Source: Pseudomonas sp. RIT-PI-r (GTDB lineage: Bacteria > Pseudomonadota > Gammaproteobacteria > Pseudomonadales > Pseudomonadaceae). Taken from it: a stretch of DNA of 64,000 bases. The notes below the pieces were generated by a model. The model made no database searches. It was not told where the DNA came from and saw only the letters and a program-made list of their open reading frames with translations. This document shows, piece after piece, positions 55,388 to 64,000 of this stretch. Position numbers and translations under genes: made by a program. Position 1 is the stretch's first letter. The number at the start of each line of letters is the position of its first letter. Where the stretch lies: contig NZ_LIGE01000036.1 of NCBI RefSeq assembly GCF_001297015.1, positions 124,001-188,000 of the forward strand. The letters run 5' to 3'.

Positions 55388-56464
55388 TTAATGCAGGCGT
55401 TTGCGGCACATCAACTGGGCCATTTTCGCGGTATCCGGGCGCTCGACGATGCCCTTTTCGGTGACGATGGCGTCGATCAGGTCTGCCGGCGTCACATCAA
55501 ACACCGGGTTGAACGCATCAACGTCGGCACCGACACGCTTGCCGCCGACTTCCAGCAACTCGGCACCGTCACGTTCTTCAATCGGGATGTCGTCGCCACT
55601 GGCCAGATTCATGTCGATGGTCGAACTCGGCGCCACCACCATGAAGCGCACGCCGTGGTGCATGGCGTTGACCGCCAGTTGATAGGTGCCGATCTTGTTC
55701 GCCACATCACCGTTGGCGGTGATGCGGTCAGCGCCGACGATCACCCAGGTCACGCCTTTGGTTTTCATGATGTGCGCGGCGGCGGAGTCGGCATTGAGCG
55801 TTACCGGGATACCTTCGTTGGCCAGCTCCCACGCGGTCAGGCGCGAGCCTTGCAGCCACGGACGGGTTTCATCGGCGTAAACGCGCTCGACCATGCCTTC
55901 TATAAAGGCTGCGCGAATGACGCCCAGTGCCGTACCGAAACCACCGGTGGCCAACGCGCCAGTATTGCAGTGGGTCAGAATCGCCTGAGCATTGCCCTGA
56001 TGTTTGCGGATCAGGTCGACGCCGAGCTGCGCCATGGTCAGGTTGGCTTCACGGTCGCTTTCGTGGATGGCGACGGCTTCGGCTTCCAGCGCCGCCAGCG
56101 GATCGGCGTTTTCTTTCAGGCGATCGAGGCGATCATGCATACGGCCGAGCGCCCAGAACAGGTTGACTGCGGTCGGGCGAGAATCGGCCAGCAGGGCGAA
56201 ATCCTCTTCCAGCGCCGCGTACCAGTCGCCACCTTCGGCAATCCGCGCACGTGCTGCCAGCACGATGCCGTAGGCTGCACTGATGCCAATGGCCGGCGCA
56301 CCGCGCACTACCATCGAGCGAATGGCCTCGGCCACGCCAGCGGCGCTGGTGTAGGCGATCCAGGTTTCCTCGAACGGCAAAATACGCTGATCCAGCAGGT
56401 GCAGCGCGCCGTCACGCCAATCGATGGCCTTCACTTTTTCCGCAGCCAACAGTCGATCGCGCAT
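55388..56464 (-). CDS. mtnA: Methylthioribose-1-phosphate isomerase
   Basis: A 358-residue enzyme of the eIF2B-related family that isomerises 5-methylthioribose-1-phosphate to the ribulose form in methionine salvage. Motifs are RGAPAIGISAAYG near residue 50, LTHCNTGALATGGFGTALG with the catalytic Cys near 160, and IVGADRITANGDVANKIGT with the Asp near 235. The ATG at 56464 gives the family length; one at 56482 is also in frame. It is divergent from mtaD, which acts in the same pathway, with 108 bases between them. Confidence 0.95.
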   Translation of the reverse strand: MRDRLLAAEKVKAIDWRDGALHLLDQRILPFEETWIAYTSAAGVAEAIRSMVVRGAPAIGISAAYGIVLAARARIAEGGDWYAALEEDFALLADSRPTAVNLFWALGRMHDRLDRLKENADPLAALEAEAVAIHESDREANLTMAQLGVDLIRKHQGNAQAILTHCNTGALATGGFGTALGVIRAAFIEGMVERVYADETRPWLQGSRLTAWELANEGIPVTLNADSAAAHIMKTKGVTWVIVGADRITANGDVANKIGTYQLAVNAMHHGVRFMVVAPSSTIDMNLASGDDIPIEERDGAELLEVGGKRVGADVDAFNPVFDVTPADLIDAIVTEKGIVERPDTAKMAQLMCRKRLH

Positions 56465-56572
56465 CCCACACCCCGCACTCATGAACAAAAGCCGCCGATT
56501 ATAGCGATCCCCCCGCGAAGACGCTCGGGTATACTTCGCCATCCTTTACAAAAGCACTGGAACCGACCCTCG

Positions 56573-57907
56573 ATGCCGAAACCTGCCATTGCGCTCGACT
56601 TATTATTGCTGCCGACCTGGCTGGTACCCGTCGAACCCGCAGGCGTTGTGCTCAAGGAGCATGGCCTGGGCATCCGCGACGGTCGCATCGTGTTTATCGG
56701 CCCGCGTGCCGAAGCATTGAAGTGTAACGCCACCGAAGTCCGCGAACTGCCGGATGTGCTACTCGCCCCCGGCCTGATCAACGCCCACGGCCACGCGGCG
56801 ATGACGCTGTTCCGTGGCCTGGCCGACGATCTGCCGCTGATGACCTGGCTGGAAAACCACATCTGGCCGGCCGAAGCGAAATGGGTCAGCGAAGATTTTG
56901 TCCGTGATGGCACCGATCTGGCCATCGCCGAGCAGATCAAGGGTGGCATCACCTGTTTTTCGGATATGTATTTCTTCCCGAAAGTCGCCAGCGAGCGCGT
57001 GCACAACAGCGGCATTCGTGCACAGATCGCCATTCCGATCCTCGACTTTCCGATTCCCGGCGCCGCCAGCGCCGATGAAGCCATTCGTCAGGGCGTCGAG
57101 CTGTTCGGCGACCTGAAGCATCACGACCGCATCAAGATCACCTTCGGCCCTCATGCACCGTACACCGTAGGCGACGAGAATCTCGAGAAAATCCGCGTAA
57201 TTGCCGAGGAGCTGGACGCAGCGATCCACATGCATGTCCACGAAACGGCGTTCGAAGTCCAGCAAGCACTGGAGCAACACGGCGAACGTCCGCTCGCTCG
57301 CCTTGGTCGCCTCGGCCTGCTTGGCCCGCGTTTCCAGGCCGTGCACATGACCCAGATCAGCGATGACGACCTGGCGTTGCTGGTAGCAAGCAACACCAGC
57401 GTGATCCATTGCCCGGAATCCAACCTCAAACTGGCCAGCGGCTTCTGCCCGGTCGAGCGTTTGTGGCAGGCTGGCGTGAATGTCGCCGTCGGTACCGATG
57501 GCGCTGCCAGCAACAATGATCTGGATCTGCTTGGCGAAACCCGCACCGCCGCGCTGCTGGCCAAAGCCGTCGCCGGTTCAGCCACCGCGCTGGACGCCCA
57601 TCGTGCGCTACGCATGGCGACATTGAATGGCGCGCGGGCACTGGGCATCGAAGCACAGGTCGGCTCGCTGGAAATTGGCAAAGCCGCCGACATCGTCGCC
57701 TTCGACCTGTCCGGGCTGGCTCAGCAACCGGTCTATGACCCGGTTTCGCAGCTTATCTATGCCACCGGACGCGACTGCGTGAAACACCTGTGGGTCGCTG
57801 GCAAGCAACTGCTCGACGACCGGCGCCTGACGCGCATGGATGAAGAGCAATTGGGCGCCACTGCCCGGGCCTGGGGCCAGCGCATCAGCGGCCACACCGA
57901 ATCGTAA
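56573..57907 (+). CDS. mtaD: 5-methylthioadenosine / S-adenosylhomocysteine deaminase (TRZ/ATZ family)
   Basis: A 444-residue amidohydrolase. Metal ligands appear in NAHGHAAMTLFRG near residue 70, HMHVHE near 220 and GTDGAASNNDLD near 309. In P. aeruginosa the homologue in this position deaminates methylthioadenosine to methylthioinosine. The start at 56573 begins MPKPAIALDLLLLPTW; the long in-frame extension upstream overlaps mtnA and is not real. Confidence 0.92.
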   Translation: MPKPAIALDLLLLPTWLVPVEPAGVVLKEHGLGIRDGRIVFIGPRAEALKCNATEVRELPDVLLAPGLINAHGHAAMTLFRGLADDLPLMTWLENHIWPAEAKWVSEDFVRDGTDLAIAEQIKGGITCFSDMYFFPKVASERVHNSGIRAQIAIPILDFPIPGAASADEAIRQGVELFGDLKHHDRIKITFGPHAPYTVGDENLEKIRVIAEELDAAIHMHVHETAFEVQQALEQHGERPLARLGRLGLLGPRFQAVHMTQISDDDLALLVASNTSVIHCPESNLKLASGFCPVERLWQAGVNVAVGTDGAASNNDLDLLGETRTAALLAKAVAGSATALDAHRALRMATLNGARALGIEAQVGSLEIGKAADIVAFDLSGLAQQPVYDPVSQLIYATGRDCVKHLWVAGKQLLDDRRLTRMDEEQLGATARAWGQRISGHTES

Positions 57908-57964
57908 ACACCCCGGAGCGCAAAACCGGGGCTACAGCCTTTTTCAAGTTTCAGAGGATTTAAC

Positions 57965-58663
57965 ATGAGCAACGTCGACCACGCCGAAATCGCCAAATTC
58001 GAAGCCCTGGCCCATCGCTGGTGGGACCGCGAAAGCGAGTTCAAACCGCTGCACGACATCAACCCGTTGCGGGTCAACTGGATTGATGAGCGGGTCAATC
58101 TGGCCGGCAAGAAAGTCCTCGACGTCGGTTGCGGCGGCGGCATTCTCAGCGAAGCCATGGCCCAGCGTGGCGCCACCGTGATGGGCATCGACATGGGCGA
58201 AGCGCCGCTGGCGGTCGCGCAACTGCATCAGCTGGAATCCGGCGTCAGCGTCGAATACCGCCAGATCACCGCCGAAGCCCTCGCCGAAGAAATGCCCGAG
58301 CAGTTCGACGTGGTGACCTGCCTCGAGATGCTCGAGCACGTGCCCGATCCATCGTCGGTCATCCGCGCTTGCTTCCGCATGGTCAAGCCCGGCGGCCAGG
58401 TGTTCTTCTCGACCATCAACCGCAACCCGAAGGCGTACCTGTTCGCCATCATCGGCGCTGAATACATCATGAAGCTGCTGCCGCGCGGCACCCATGACTT
58501 CAAGAAATTCATCCGCCCGTCCGAACTCGGTGCCTGGAGCCGCATGGCCGGCCTGACCGTCAAGGACATCATCGGCCTGACCTACAACCCGCTGACCAAA
58601 CACTACAAGCTGGCCAACGACGTTGACGTCAACTACATGATCCAGACCCTGCGCGAGGAGTAA
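57965..58663 (+). CDS. ubiG: Ubiquinone biosynthesis O-methyltransferase UbiG
   Basis: A 232-residue class I SAM methyltransferase with WWDRESEFKPLH at the N-terminus, the SAM-binding VLDVGCGGGILSEAMA at residues 51-66 and LEMLEHVPDP. UbiG performs both O-methylations of ubiquinone synthesis. It is followed after four bases by mupP, likely co-transcribed. Confidence 0.96.
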   Translation: MSNVDHAEIAKFEALAHRWWDRESEFKPLHDINPLRVNWIDERVNLAGKKVLDVGCGGGILSEAMAQRGATVMGIDMGEAPLAVAQLHQLESGVSVEYRQITAEALAEEMPEQFDVVTCLEMLEHVPDPSSVIRACFRMVKPGGQVFFSTINRNPKAYLFAIIGAEYIMKLLPRGTHDFKKFIRPSELGAWSRMAGLTVKDIIGLTYNPLTKHYKLANDVDVNYMIQTLREE

Positions 58664-58667
58664 GCCG

Positions 58668-59339
58668 ATGGCCATCAGAGCAGTTCTCTTCGACATGGAC
58701 GGCACCCTGCTCGACACGGCGCCGGACTTCATCGCCATCTGCCAGGCAATGCGCGCTGATCGTGGCTTGCCGCCGATCAACGACAAGCACATTCGCGACG
58801 AGATTTCCGGCGGCGCCAAAGCCATGGTCGCGGTGACGTTTTCGATGGATCCGGAATCGCCGGGTTTCGAAGAACTGCGCCTGGAGTTCCTCGAGCGCTA
58901 TCTGGTCGGCTGCGCCGTGCACAGTAAATTGTTCGACGGCATGGGCGAACTGCTCGCCGACATCGAAAAGGCCAACCTGATCTGGGGCGTGGTGACCAAC
59001 AAGCCGCTGCGCTTTGCCGAACCGATCATGCAGCAGTTGGGGCTGGCCGAGCGTTCGGCACTGCTGATCTGCCCGGATCATGTGAAGAACAGCAAGCCGG
59101 ATCCTGAGCCGTTGATCCTTGCCTGCAAAATGCTTGATCTGGATCCGTCGACAGTTCTGTTTGTGGGCGATGATCTGCGCGATATCGAATCAGGGCGCGA
59201 TGCCGGTACGAAAACCGCTGCGGTGACGTTTGGCTACATTCACCCGGACGACAACCCACGCCATTGGGGTGCGGATGTGGTGGTGGATCATCCGTCGGAG
59301 TTGCGCAAGGTGCTCGATAGCGCGCTTTGCAGCTGCTGA
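58668..59339 (+). CDS. mupP: N-acetylmuramic acid 6-phosphate phosphatase MupP (HAD family)
   Basis: A 223-residue HAD hydrolase with the nucleophile motif FDMDGTLLDT (Asp9 and Asp11), the Lys motif in KNSKPDPEP and the VGDDLRDIESGRDAG motif. Position directly after ubiG matches MupP of pseudomonads, which acts in peptidoglycan recycling upstream of fosfomycin tolerance. A phosphoglycolate phosphatase is the older annotation for the same protein type. Confidence 0.88.
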   Translation: MAIRAVLFDMDGTLLDTAPDFIAICQAMRADRGLPPINDKHIRDEISGGAKAMVAVTFSMDPESPGFEELRLEFLERYLVGCAVHSKLFDGMGELLADIEKANLIWGVVTNKPLRFAEPIMQQLGLAERSALLICPDHVKNSKPDPEPLILACKMLDLDPSTVLFVGDDLRDIESGRDAGTKTAAVTFGYIHPDDNPRHWGADVVVDHPSELRKVLDSALCSC

Positions 59340-59345
59340 AACCTG

Positions 59346-59393
59346 ACGCAGAGCGTCATTGGCTGCATTCCCACGCGGAGCGTGGGAACGATC
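59346..59393. repeat. Palindrome, family C
   Basis: TTCCCACGCGGAGCGTGGGAA is an imperfect palindrome at about 59368-59388, preceded by GCAGAGCGTC. The same core is found in the kdpC-kdpD element at 12379. It lies between mupP and the SDR gene. Confidence 0.78.
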
Positions 59394-59413
59394 TGACTCT
59401 TAATGAGGTTTTT

Positions 59414-60154
59414 ATGTTTGATTACTCCGCTCGTCCCGAATTGCTCAAGGATCGGGTCATTCTGGTCACCGGTGCCGGTCGTGGCATCGGTGCGGCGGCC
59501 GCGAAGACCTACGCCGCTCATGGCGCCACCGTTTTGCTGCTGGGCAAGACAGAAGCCAATCTGACCCAGGTTTACGACGAGATCGAAGCCGCTGGCCACC
59601 CGCAACCGGCAGTGATTCCGTTCAACCTGGAAACCGCCCTGCCCCATCAGTACGATGAACTGGCGGCAATGATCGAGACCGAGTTCGGCCATCTCGACGG
59701 CTTGCTGCACAACGCCTCGATCATCGGTCCACGCACACCGATCGAGCAGTTGTCCGGCGAAAACTTCATGCGCGTCATGCAGGTCAACGTCAACGCCATG
59801 TTCATGCTGACCAGCACCCTGCTGCCGCTGCTCAAGCTGTCGCAGGATGCATCGGTGGTGTTCACCTCCAGCAGCGTCGGCCGCAAGGGCCGCGCTTATT
59901 GGGGCGCTTATGGCGTGTCGAAGTTTGCCACCGAAGGCTTGATGCAAACCCTGGCCGATGAAGTCGATGGTGTGGCGCCAGTGCGCTCGAACAGCATCAA
60001 CCCGGGTGGTACACGCACCAGCATGCGTGCTCAGGCCTATCCGGGAGAAAACCCGCTGAACAATCCGACGCCGGAAGAAATCATGCCGGTATACCTGTAC
60101 CTGATGGGCCCGGACAGCACCGGCATCAATGGTCAGGCATTCAACGCGCAATAA
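59414..60154 (+). CDS. yciK: YciK family SDR oxidoreductase
   Basis: A 246-residue short-chain dehydrogenase with the cofactor motif TGAGRGIG near residue 17, HNASIIG near 95 and the catalytic Tyr and Lys in YGVSKFA near 163. It matches YciK of E. coli by size and sequence features and by its neighbours in Pseudomonas (ubiG-mupP-yciK). Substrate unknown. The ATG at 59414 follows TGAGG; in-frame starts upstream would cross the repeat and the mupP stop. Confidence 0.9.
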   Translation: MFDYSARPELLKDRVILVTGAGRGIGAAAAKTYAAHGATVLLLGKTEANLTQVYDEIEAAGHPQPAVIPFNLETALPHQYDELAAMIETEFGHLDGLLHNASIIGPRTPIEQLSGENFMRVMQVNVNAMFMLTSTLLPLLKLSQDASVVFTSSSVGRKGRAYWGAYGVSKFATEGLMQTLADEVDGVAPVRSNSINPGGTRTSMRAQAYPGENPLNNPTPEEIMPVYLYLMGPDSTGINGQAFNAQ

Positions 60155-60309
60155 CTGCCATACGTCGCATTTGTTGCCGCGGCAGATTCCTGTCGCGGCA
60201 GGCATTTGCCGCTTGAGAGCGTCACAATCCAGTCAATTTTCCAGCACCCACCGCCCACCATCTAAGCCAAACTATTGATTTAACAAGGTTTAAATAAAAA
60301 CGAACCGAA

Positions 60310-60325
60310 TGGCACGACTTTCGCT
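60310..60325 (+). promoter_or_regulatory. Sigma-54-like promoter upstream of the GGDEF gene
   Basis: TGGCACGACTTTCGCT keeps the -24 TGGCAC and -12 GC elements with correct spacing, with one mismatch at the -12 TTGC. It lies 190 bases before the GGDEF start, in a 361-base gap in which I see no gene. Match only. Confidence 0.4.
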
Positions 60326-60515
60326 CTAATTTTCTTCAAAGCAAGCCGCGTGAAGGCAATGGGGCGAGGCCGATTTCGATAGCTTACTAATCGTCATCAG
60401 GCAGACTAAACTTACGCCAAACGTCCTACGGGACTGATGGATCAGTATGACGCGCAGCCCATAGCCGCTCTCACCCAGCCTGTAAGACAGACTTACCGCT
60501 AAGGGTTCACGCCAT

Positions 60516-61442
60516 ATGAAATCACCCTCCCAGACCAATGCAATTGACTTTGACAGTGCCAAATTGCAACGCCTGGGCTTTGGTCAACTGCCTCCCCTCC
60601 TGGAGCGACCGGCCAGTCTTGCGCAATTGCGCCAGCAAATGAGCCTGCAACTGCAAACCAGTCTTGAGCCGCAACGTATCCTCGGTCTGTTTTTCCGCGA
60701 AGTTCAGCGCCTTGTCCCTCTCGATGCCCTGAGCTATGTGCACCAGGGCAGCGACCTGCGCCTGGAGTTCGGCACTCGCGGTCACCATTCGATCAGCTAT
60801 AGCCTCAGCCACGAAGGCGAGCACATGGGCGAACTGATATTCCGCCGCAACCAGCGCTTCAACGAACTGGATCAGGGCAACCTTGAATCGCTGTTGTCGT
60901 CGCTGCTGTACCCGATGCGCAATGCCCTGCTCTACCGCGCCGCCACGCAGAGTGCCCTGCGTGATCCGTTGACCGGCGCCGGTAACCGCATCGCCATGGA
61001 GCAGACCTTGCAGCGCGAGATCGATATGTCGCGTCGGCATGTGCAGCCGCTCTCGGTGCTGATGCTCGACATCGATCACTTCAAACGGGTCAACGACAGC
61101 CATGGTCACAGCGCCGGCGATGACGTACTTAAGGCCATCGCCGCGACAATCAAGGCGCAGTTGCGCAACGTCGACATGGTGTTTCGTTACGGTGGCGAAG
61201 AGTTTCTGGTGCTGCTGTCCAATACCAGCCGAGATGCGGCCGCAATGGTCGGCGAAAGGCTGCGTTATGCGACGCAGGCAGCGGAATACTATGCGGATGG
61301 GCAGTTGATCGAATTGACTGTGAGCCTGGGATGTTCGACGTTGTTGCCGGGCGAATCGGCCGACAGCTTGCTGCGCCGCGCCGACAGCGCGTTGTATGTG
61401 GCCAAGCGTGAAGGTCGCAACCGGTTGGCCATGGCGGGCTGA
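60516..61442 (+). CDS. GGDEF domain diguanylate cyclase
   Basis: A 308-residue cytoplasmic protein. The first 140 residues form a GAF-like sensor region; the C-terminal 165 residues are a GGDEF domain with the intact catalytic motif RYGGEEF near residues 225-231 and an RxxD inhibitory site (RNVD) five residues before it. It is predicted to make cyclic-di-GMP with product inhibition. No transmembrane segment was seen. The ATG at 60516 is the apparent start; upstream 361 bases contain no gene. Confidence 0.9.
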   Translation: MKSPSQTNAIDFDSAKLQRLGFGQLPPLLERPASLAQLRQQMSLQLQTSLEPQRILGLFFREVQRLVPLDALSYVHQGSDLRLEFGTRGHHSISYSLSHEGEHMGELIFRRNQRFNELDQGNLESLLSSLLYPMRNALLYRAATQSALRDPLTGAGNRIAMEQTLQREIDMSRRHVQPLSVLMLDIDHFKRVNDSHGHSAGDDVLKAIAATIKAQLRNVDMVFRYGGEEFLVLLSNTSRDAAAMVGERLRYATQAAEYYADGQLIELTVSLGCSTLLPGESADSLLRRADSALYVAKREGRNRLAMAG

Positions 61443-61466
61443 CTTTCCAGACACCCCAAAACTACT

Positions 61467-61556
61467 GTAGGAGTGAGCCTGCTCGCGATGACGATCTGAC
61501 ATTCAACACTGATGTTGACCGACAGTCCGCTATCGCGAGCAGGCTCACTCCTACAT
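61467..61556. repeat. Paired palindrome, family B
   Basis: Inverted copies of the TAGGAGTGAGCCTGCTCGCG unit separated by a longer spacer lie between the convergent GGDEF and TenA/PqqC-like genes. It ends 15 bases before the latter's stop and may serve as its terminator. Confidence 0.9.
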
Positions 61557-61570
61557 TTTTACGCGGTGTA

Positions 61571-62365
61571 TCAGCTCTCGACTACCGCCCTGCGCTCTCG
61601 GTTGACCAACAAGCGCTCCGACGTTTCCAGTTGCATGCAACGCTCCAGAAACAGATACATGTAGTCGTAGCTCTTGCACACCGCCTGACGCAGCTCGCTC
61701 TGCAAAGCCTTGCTCGGGTTCATACCGGCCAGCGTGCAAATGATTTCCAGCGCTTCCCATGGATGGGCATCGTCGTACTGCGCATGCATCTTCAGCCACT
61801 TCATCGCCCGCTTGCGCTCCTCCTCGGGAAACGCTGCAGCATACACTCCAGTGGAACAGACCAGCGCCGACCACTCCCCGGTCGCGCCTTCGATTGCATA
61901 GTTGGTGGCAGCGATCGCGACGATCAAAGAGTCAGCGGAACTGGTGTGCCAGCACCAATGACTCAAGGCATGCAGTTCGGGCGGCACGTGCTGGGCCTGA
62001 AGGTCTTCCAGGCTGACGCCATGTGCGCGACTCCAATGCACCCAGTAATCGGCATGGTTGAGCTCAACGCGGATATTGCGCATCAGCCAGCGGCGCGCCA
62101 TGTCCTCACCGGGGTGACGGGCAAACCTGGTTTTGGTCAGGTTCTGCGCCATGTACAAGGCGAACTGCTCGACGACCGGCCAGCCGCCGATCAAGTACTG
62201 ACGCATGGTTTTGGCACTGAGCTTGTTATCACGCATGCGCATGTACAACTCATGTTCGACAACCCGGCGTTTGCTCTCGCTGCAATCCTGGATCAACTGT
62301 TGTGCCCAGGCAGGATAACTTGCAGCTTCCATGAGTGGTCCGGTTCGGTTGAATGTGTCGATCAC
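61571..62365 (-). CDS. TenA/PqqC-like haem-oxygenase-fold protein
   Basis: A 264-residue all-helical protein. It begins GTG (62365) eight bases after AAGGAG, and an ATG at 62332 is in frame. Features include an Arg-rich N-terminal helix region, the ELNHADYWVHW segment and CWHTSSADSL, with several His and Glu residues in HO-fold-like positions. It belongs to the TenA/PqqC-type group of iron- or cofactor-linked oxidases. The common label is TenA family transcriptional regulator, but I see no DNA-binding domain. Function unknown. It lies between two cyclic-di-GMP genes. Confidence 0.75.
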   Translation of the reverse strand: MIDTFNRTGPLMEAASYPAWAQQLIQDCSESKRRVVEHELYMRMRDNKLSAKTMRQYLIGGWPVVEQFALYMAQNLTKTRFARHPGEDMARRWLMRNIRVELNHADYWVHWSRAHGVSLEDLQAQHVPPELHALSHWCWHTSSADSLIVAIAATNYAIEGATGEWSALVCSTGVYAAAFPEEERKRAMKWLKMHAQYDDAHPWEALEIICTLAGMNPSKALQSELRQAVCKSYDYMYLFLERCMQLETSERLLVNRERRAVVES

Positions 62366-62411
62366 TGTTCGGCTCCTTTTGATTTGTGATTGTAAGGATC
62401 GGCAAGAGACT

Positions 62412-64000
62412 TCAACGGAACGTGCCAGGCGCCTTGAACAACAGCGGCTGCGGTCTGGCGGGCCGACTTTGCAAACTGTCACAGGTAAACAACTGTGGGC
62501 GTTCTATAACATACCCTTGAGCGTAATCCACACCAATTTCAAGCAATGCCTGCTCGATCTGGGTTGTTTCAACAAACTCGGCAATTGTCTGCTTACCCAT
62601 GACATGCCCGATGTGATTGATCACTTCGACCATTGCGCGGTTAATCGGGTCGTCCAGCATATCCTTTACGAAACTCCCGTCGATCTTCAGGAAGTCTACA
62701 GGCAAATGTTTCAGATAAGCGAATGAAGACATTCCGGCGCAAAAATCATCTAACGAAAAGTAGCAACCTAAGCCTTTGAGTTCATTAATAAATCTAATTG
62801 CACTCCCAAGATTTGCAATTGCACTGGTTTCTGTAATTTCAAAACAAATCATTTCAGGCGGTATTGCGTAGTTAACAAACTGCTCGCGCAGAAAGTGCAA
62901 AAACGCGTCATCTCCTATAGTAATGCCTGACAGATTAATCGCACACATTGCTAAAGGACCTTCATGTTCTTGCGCAATACATTGAGCAATAACCTTGAAT
63001 ACGTTCTGAACTACCCAACGGTCCAGCTGACTCATCAACCCATAACGTTCAGCAGCAGGAATGAAACTGTCAGGCAGAATCATTCGCCCGGCTTCGTCGT
63101 GCAGACGCAAGAGAATTTCGATGTGCCCGCCCTTGCTGTCACTCGGCTTGAGTGGCGCGATTTCCTGGGCGTACAGACAAAAGCGGTCTTCTTCCAGCGC
63201 CATGTGCAGACGCTGCACCCAAGCCATTTCACCAAAGCGCAGCGACAGCTCGGAATCGTCGGCGTGGTAAACCTGCACGCGGTTACGGCCCTTTTCCTTG
63301 GCCATGTAGCAGGCCATGTCGGCAGCGCGCAGTGAGGCCTCAAGGGTCGTCGGGGTCTGCGCAACATGTACCAGACCAATACTCACCGTGGTCAGGAATG
63401 GCCGCCCTTTCCAGACAAAATGCAGATTCTGCACAGTCTGGCGCAGCGCTTCGGCGATTTTCTCCGCCGCCTCCGGTGCGCAGTTCTCCAGCAGAATGCC
63501 GAACTCATCACCGCCAAGCCGCGCCAGCGTATCGCCCTCACGCAGTCCTGATTGCAGCAGCGTGCAGATGTGCCGCAACAGCTCATCGCCCGCCGCATGG
63601 CCGCAGGTGTCGTTGACCAGCTTGAACTGATCGAGATCGAGGAACATCAGCGCATGCCGTCCGGGCTGGCGCGTGAGGTTGTGCAACGCCTGTTCGAGGC
63701 GATATTCGAATTCGCGACGGTTGGCCAGCCCGGTCAACGCGTCATGGGTGGCCTGCCACGACAGATTGGCGATGTATTGCCGTTCCTGAGTCATGTCATG
63801 CAGCACCAGCACCGTGCCGCTGACCTTGCCGGCGTTGCGGATCGGCGCGCCGACCAGCGTCACCGACAATGTCGTGCCATCCAGACGCTGGATCAGTTTC
63901 GAATGTTCGCTGCCGCCACTGAGTTTGCCGCTGAGAATGTGCTCGATCAGCGTCAAGCCCTCAGCCTGGGCATTATCGTCGAGCAGATTGAACAGCGCCG
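62412..64000 (-). CDS. GGDEF-EAL domain protein, 5' end outside the window
   Basis: The reading frame stays open to the window edge, so the true start lies beyond 64000. The visible part carries the end of a PAS-like domain, a GGDEF domain with intact LGGDEFG, and an EAL domain with the EILLRL motif, in which Glu is kept, followed by NLSG, DDFCAG and KIDGSF. Both catalytic domains look competent, so the protein may make and degrade cyclic-di-GMP. The gene ends at 62412, 47 bases before the TenA/PqqC-like start. Confidence 0.88.
   Translation of the reverse strand, partial: ALFNLLDDNAQAEGLTLIEHILSGKLSGGSEHSKLIQRLDGTTLSVTLVGAPIRNAGKVSGTVLVLHDMTQERQYIANLSWQATHDALTGLANRREFEYRLEQALHNLTRQPGRHALMFLDLDQFKLVNDTCGHAAGDELLRHICTLLQSGLREGDTLARLGGDEFGILLENCAPEAAEKIAEALRQTVQNLHFVWKGRPFLTTVSIGLVHVAQTPTTLEASLRAADMACYMAKEKGRNRVQVYHADDSELSLRFGEMAWVQRLHMALEEDRFCLYAQEIAPLKPSDSKGGHIEILLRLHDEAGRMILPDSFIPAAERYGLMSQLDRWVVQNVFKVIAQCIAQEHEGPLAMCAINLSGITIGDDAFLHFLREQFVNYAIPPEMICFEITETSAIANLGSAIRFINELKGLGCYFSLDDFCAGMSSFAYLKHLPVDFLKIDGSFVKDMLDDPINRAMVEVINHIGHVMGKQTIAEFVETTQIEQALLEIGVDYAQGYVIERPQLFTCDSLQSRPARPQPLLFKAPGTFR

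Noticed and set aside
55373..56572. Extension of mtaD upstream by about 400 codons
   Set aside because: It lies antisense to mtnA; the family N-terminus starts at 56573.

Overview
This window is chromosomal DNA from a Pseudomonas, most likely of the P. fluorescens group. The evidence is the gene order gyrA-serC-pheA-hisC-tyrA/aroA-cmk-rpsA-ihfB followed by an O-antigen locus and a comEA-like gene, the mtnA-mtaD-ubiG-mupP-yciK string, and the abundant short palindromic repeats (REP type) between genes. No rRNA, tRNA, IS element, prophage or CRISPR array was recognised.

Region 1 (1-9 kb) holds housekeeping and accessory genes: a DoxX-family membrane protein, an MltF-like lytic transglycosylase, TatD nuclease, a chemoreceptor with an ANR/FNR-like box upstream, an Mpo1-like membrane protein, a thioesterase, a CHAD protein, a small lipoprotein and a patatin-like lipase. 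Paired REP palindromes separate many of them.

Region 2 (9-17.4 kb) is the complete high-affinity potassium uptake system kdpFABC plus kdpDE, all on the minus strand. It is interrupted by two repeat insertions: a 114-bp unit present three times between kdpB and kdpC, and an inverted repeat between kdpC and kdpD. Region 3 (17.6-22.8 kb) has an ethanolamine-type permease with a near-perfect sigma-54 promoter, a DUF2897 peptide, a TetR regulator convergent with a ketosynthase/SDR pair, and a ComEA-like protein.

Region 4 (23-42.5 kb) is the O-antigen locus, at the canonical Pseudomonas position between comEA and ihfB. Much of it is visibly more AT-rich than its flanks. It encodes dTDP-sugar enzymes (RmlB, RmlD, RmlA, but no RmlC), a VioA-like aminotransferase, a NeuD/VioB-like acyltransferase, a MaoC-type hydratase, the WbpM/WbpV/WbpL set for lipid-linked initiation, six glycosyltransferases and a Wzm/Wzt exporter. 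The combination suggests a polymer exported by an ABC transporter and carrying an N-acylated 4-amino-4,6-dideoxyhexose. The hydratase next to the acyltransferase suggests the acyl group could be a 3-hydroxyacyl, which is the most interesting hypothesis here.

Region 5 (42.7-55 kb) is core: lapA-like, ihfB, a lipoprotein, rpsA with a structured leader, cmk, a tyrA-aroA fusion, hisC, pheA, serC and gyrA, all on the minus strand and many overlapping. Region 6 (55.4-64 kb) has methionine salvage (mtnA, mtaD), ubiG, mupP, yciK, a GGDEF protein, a TenA/PqqC-like protein and a GGDEF-EAL protein cut by the window edge.

Start codons were chosen from Shine-Dalgarno matches and family lengths. Positions of residues are approximate unless counted from the start.
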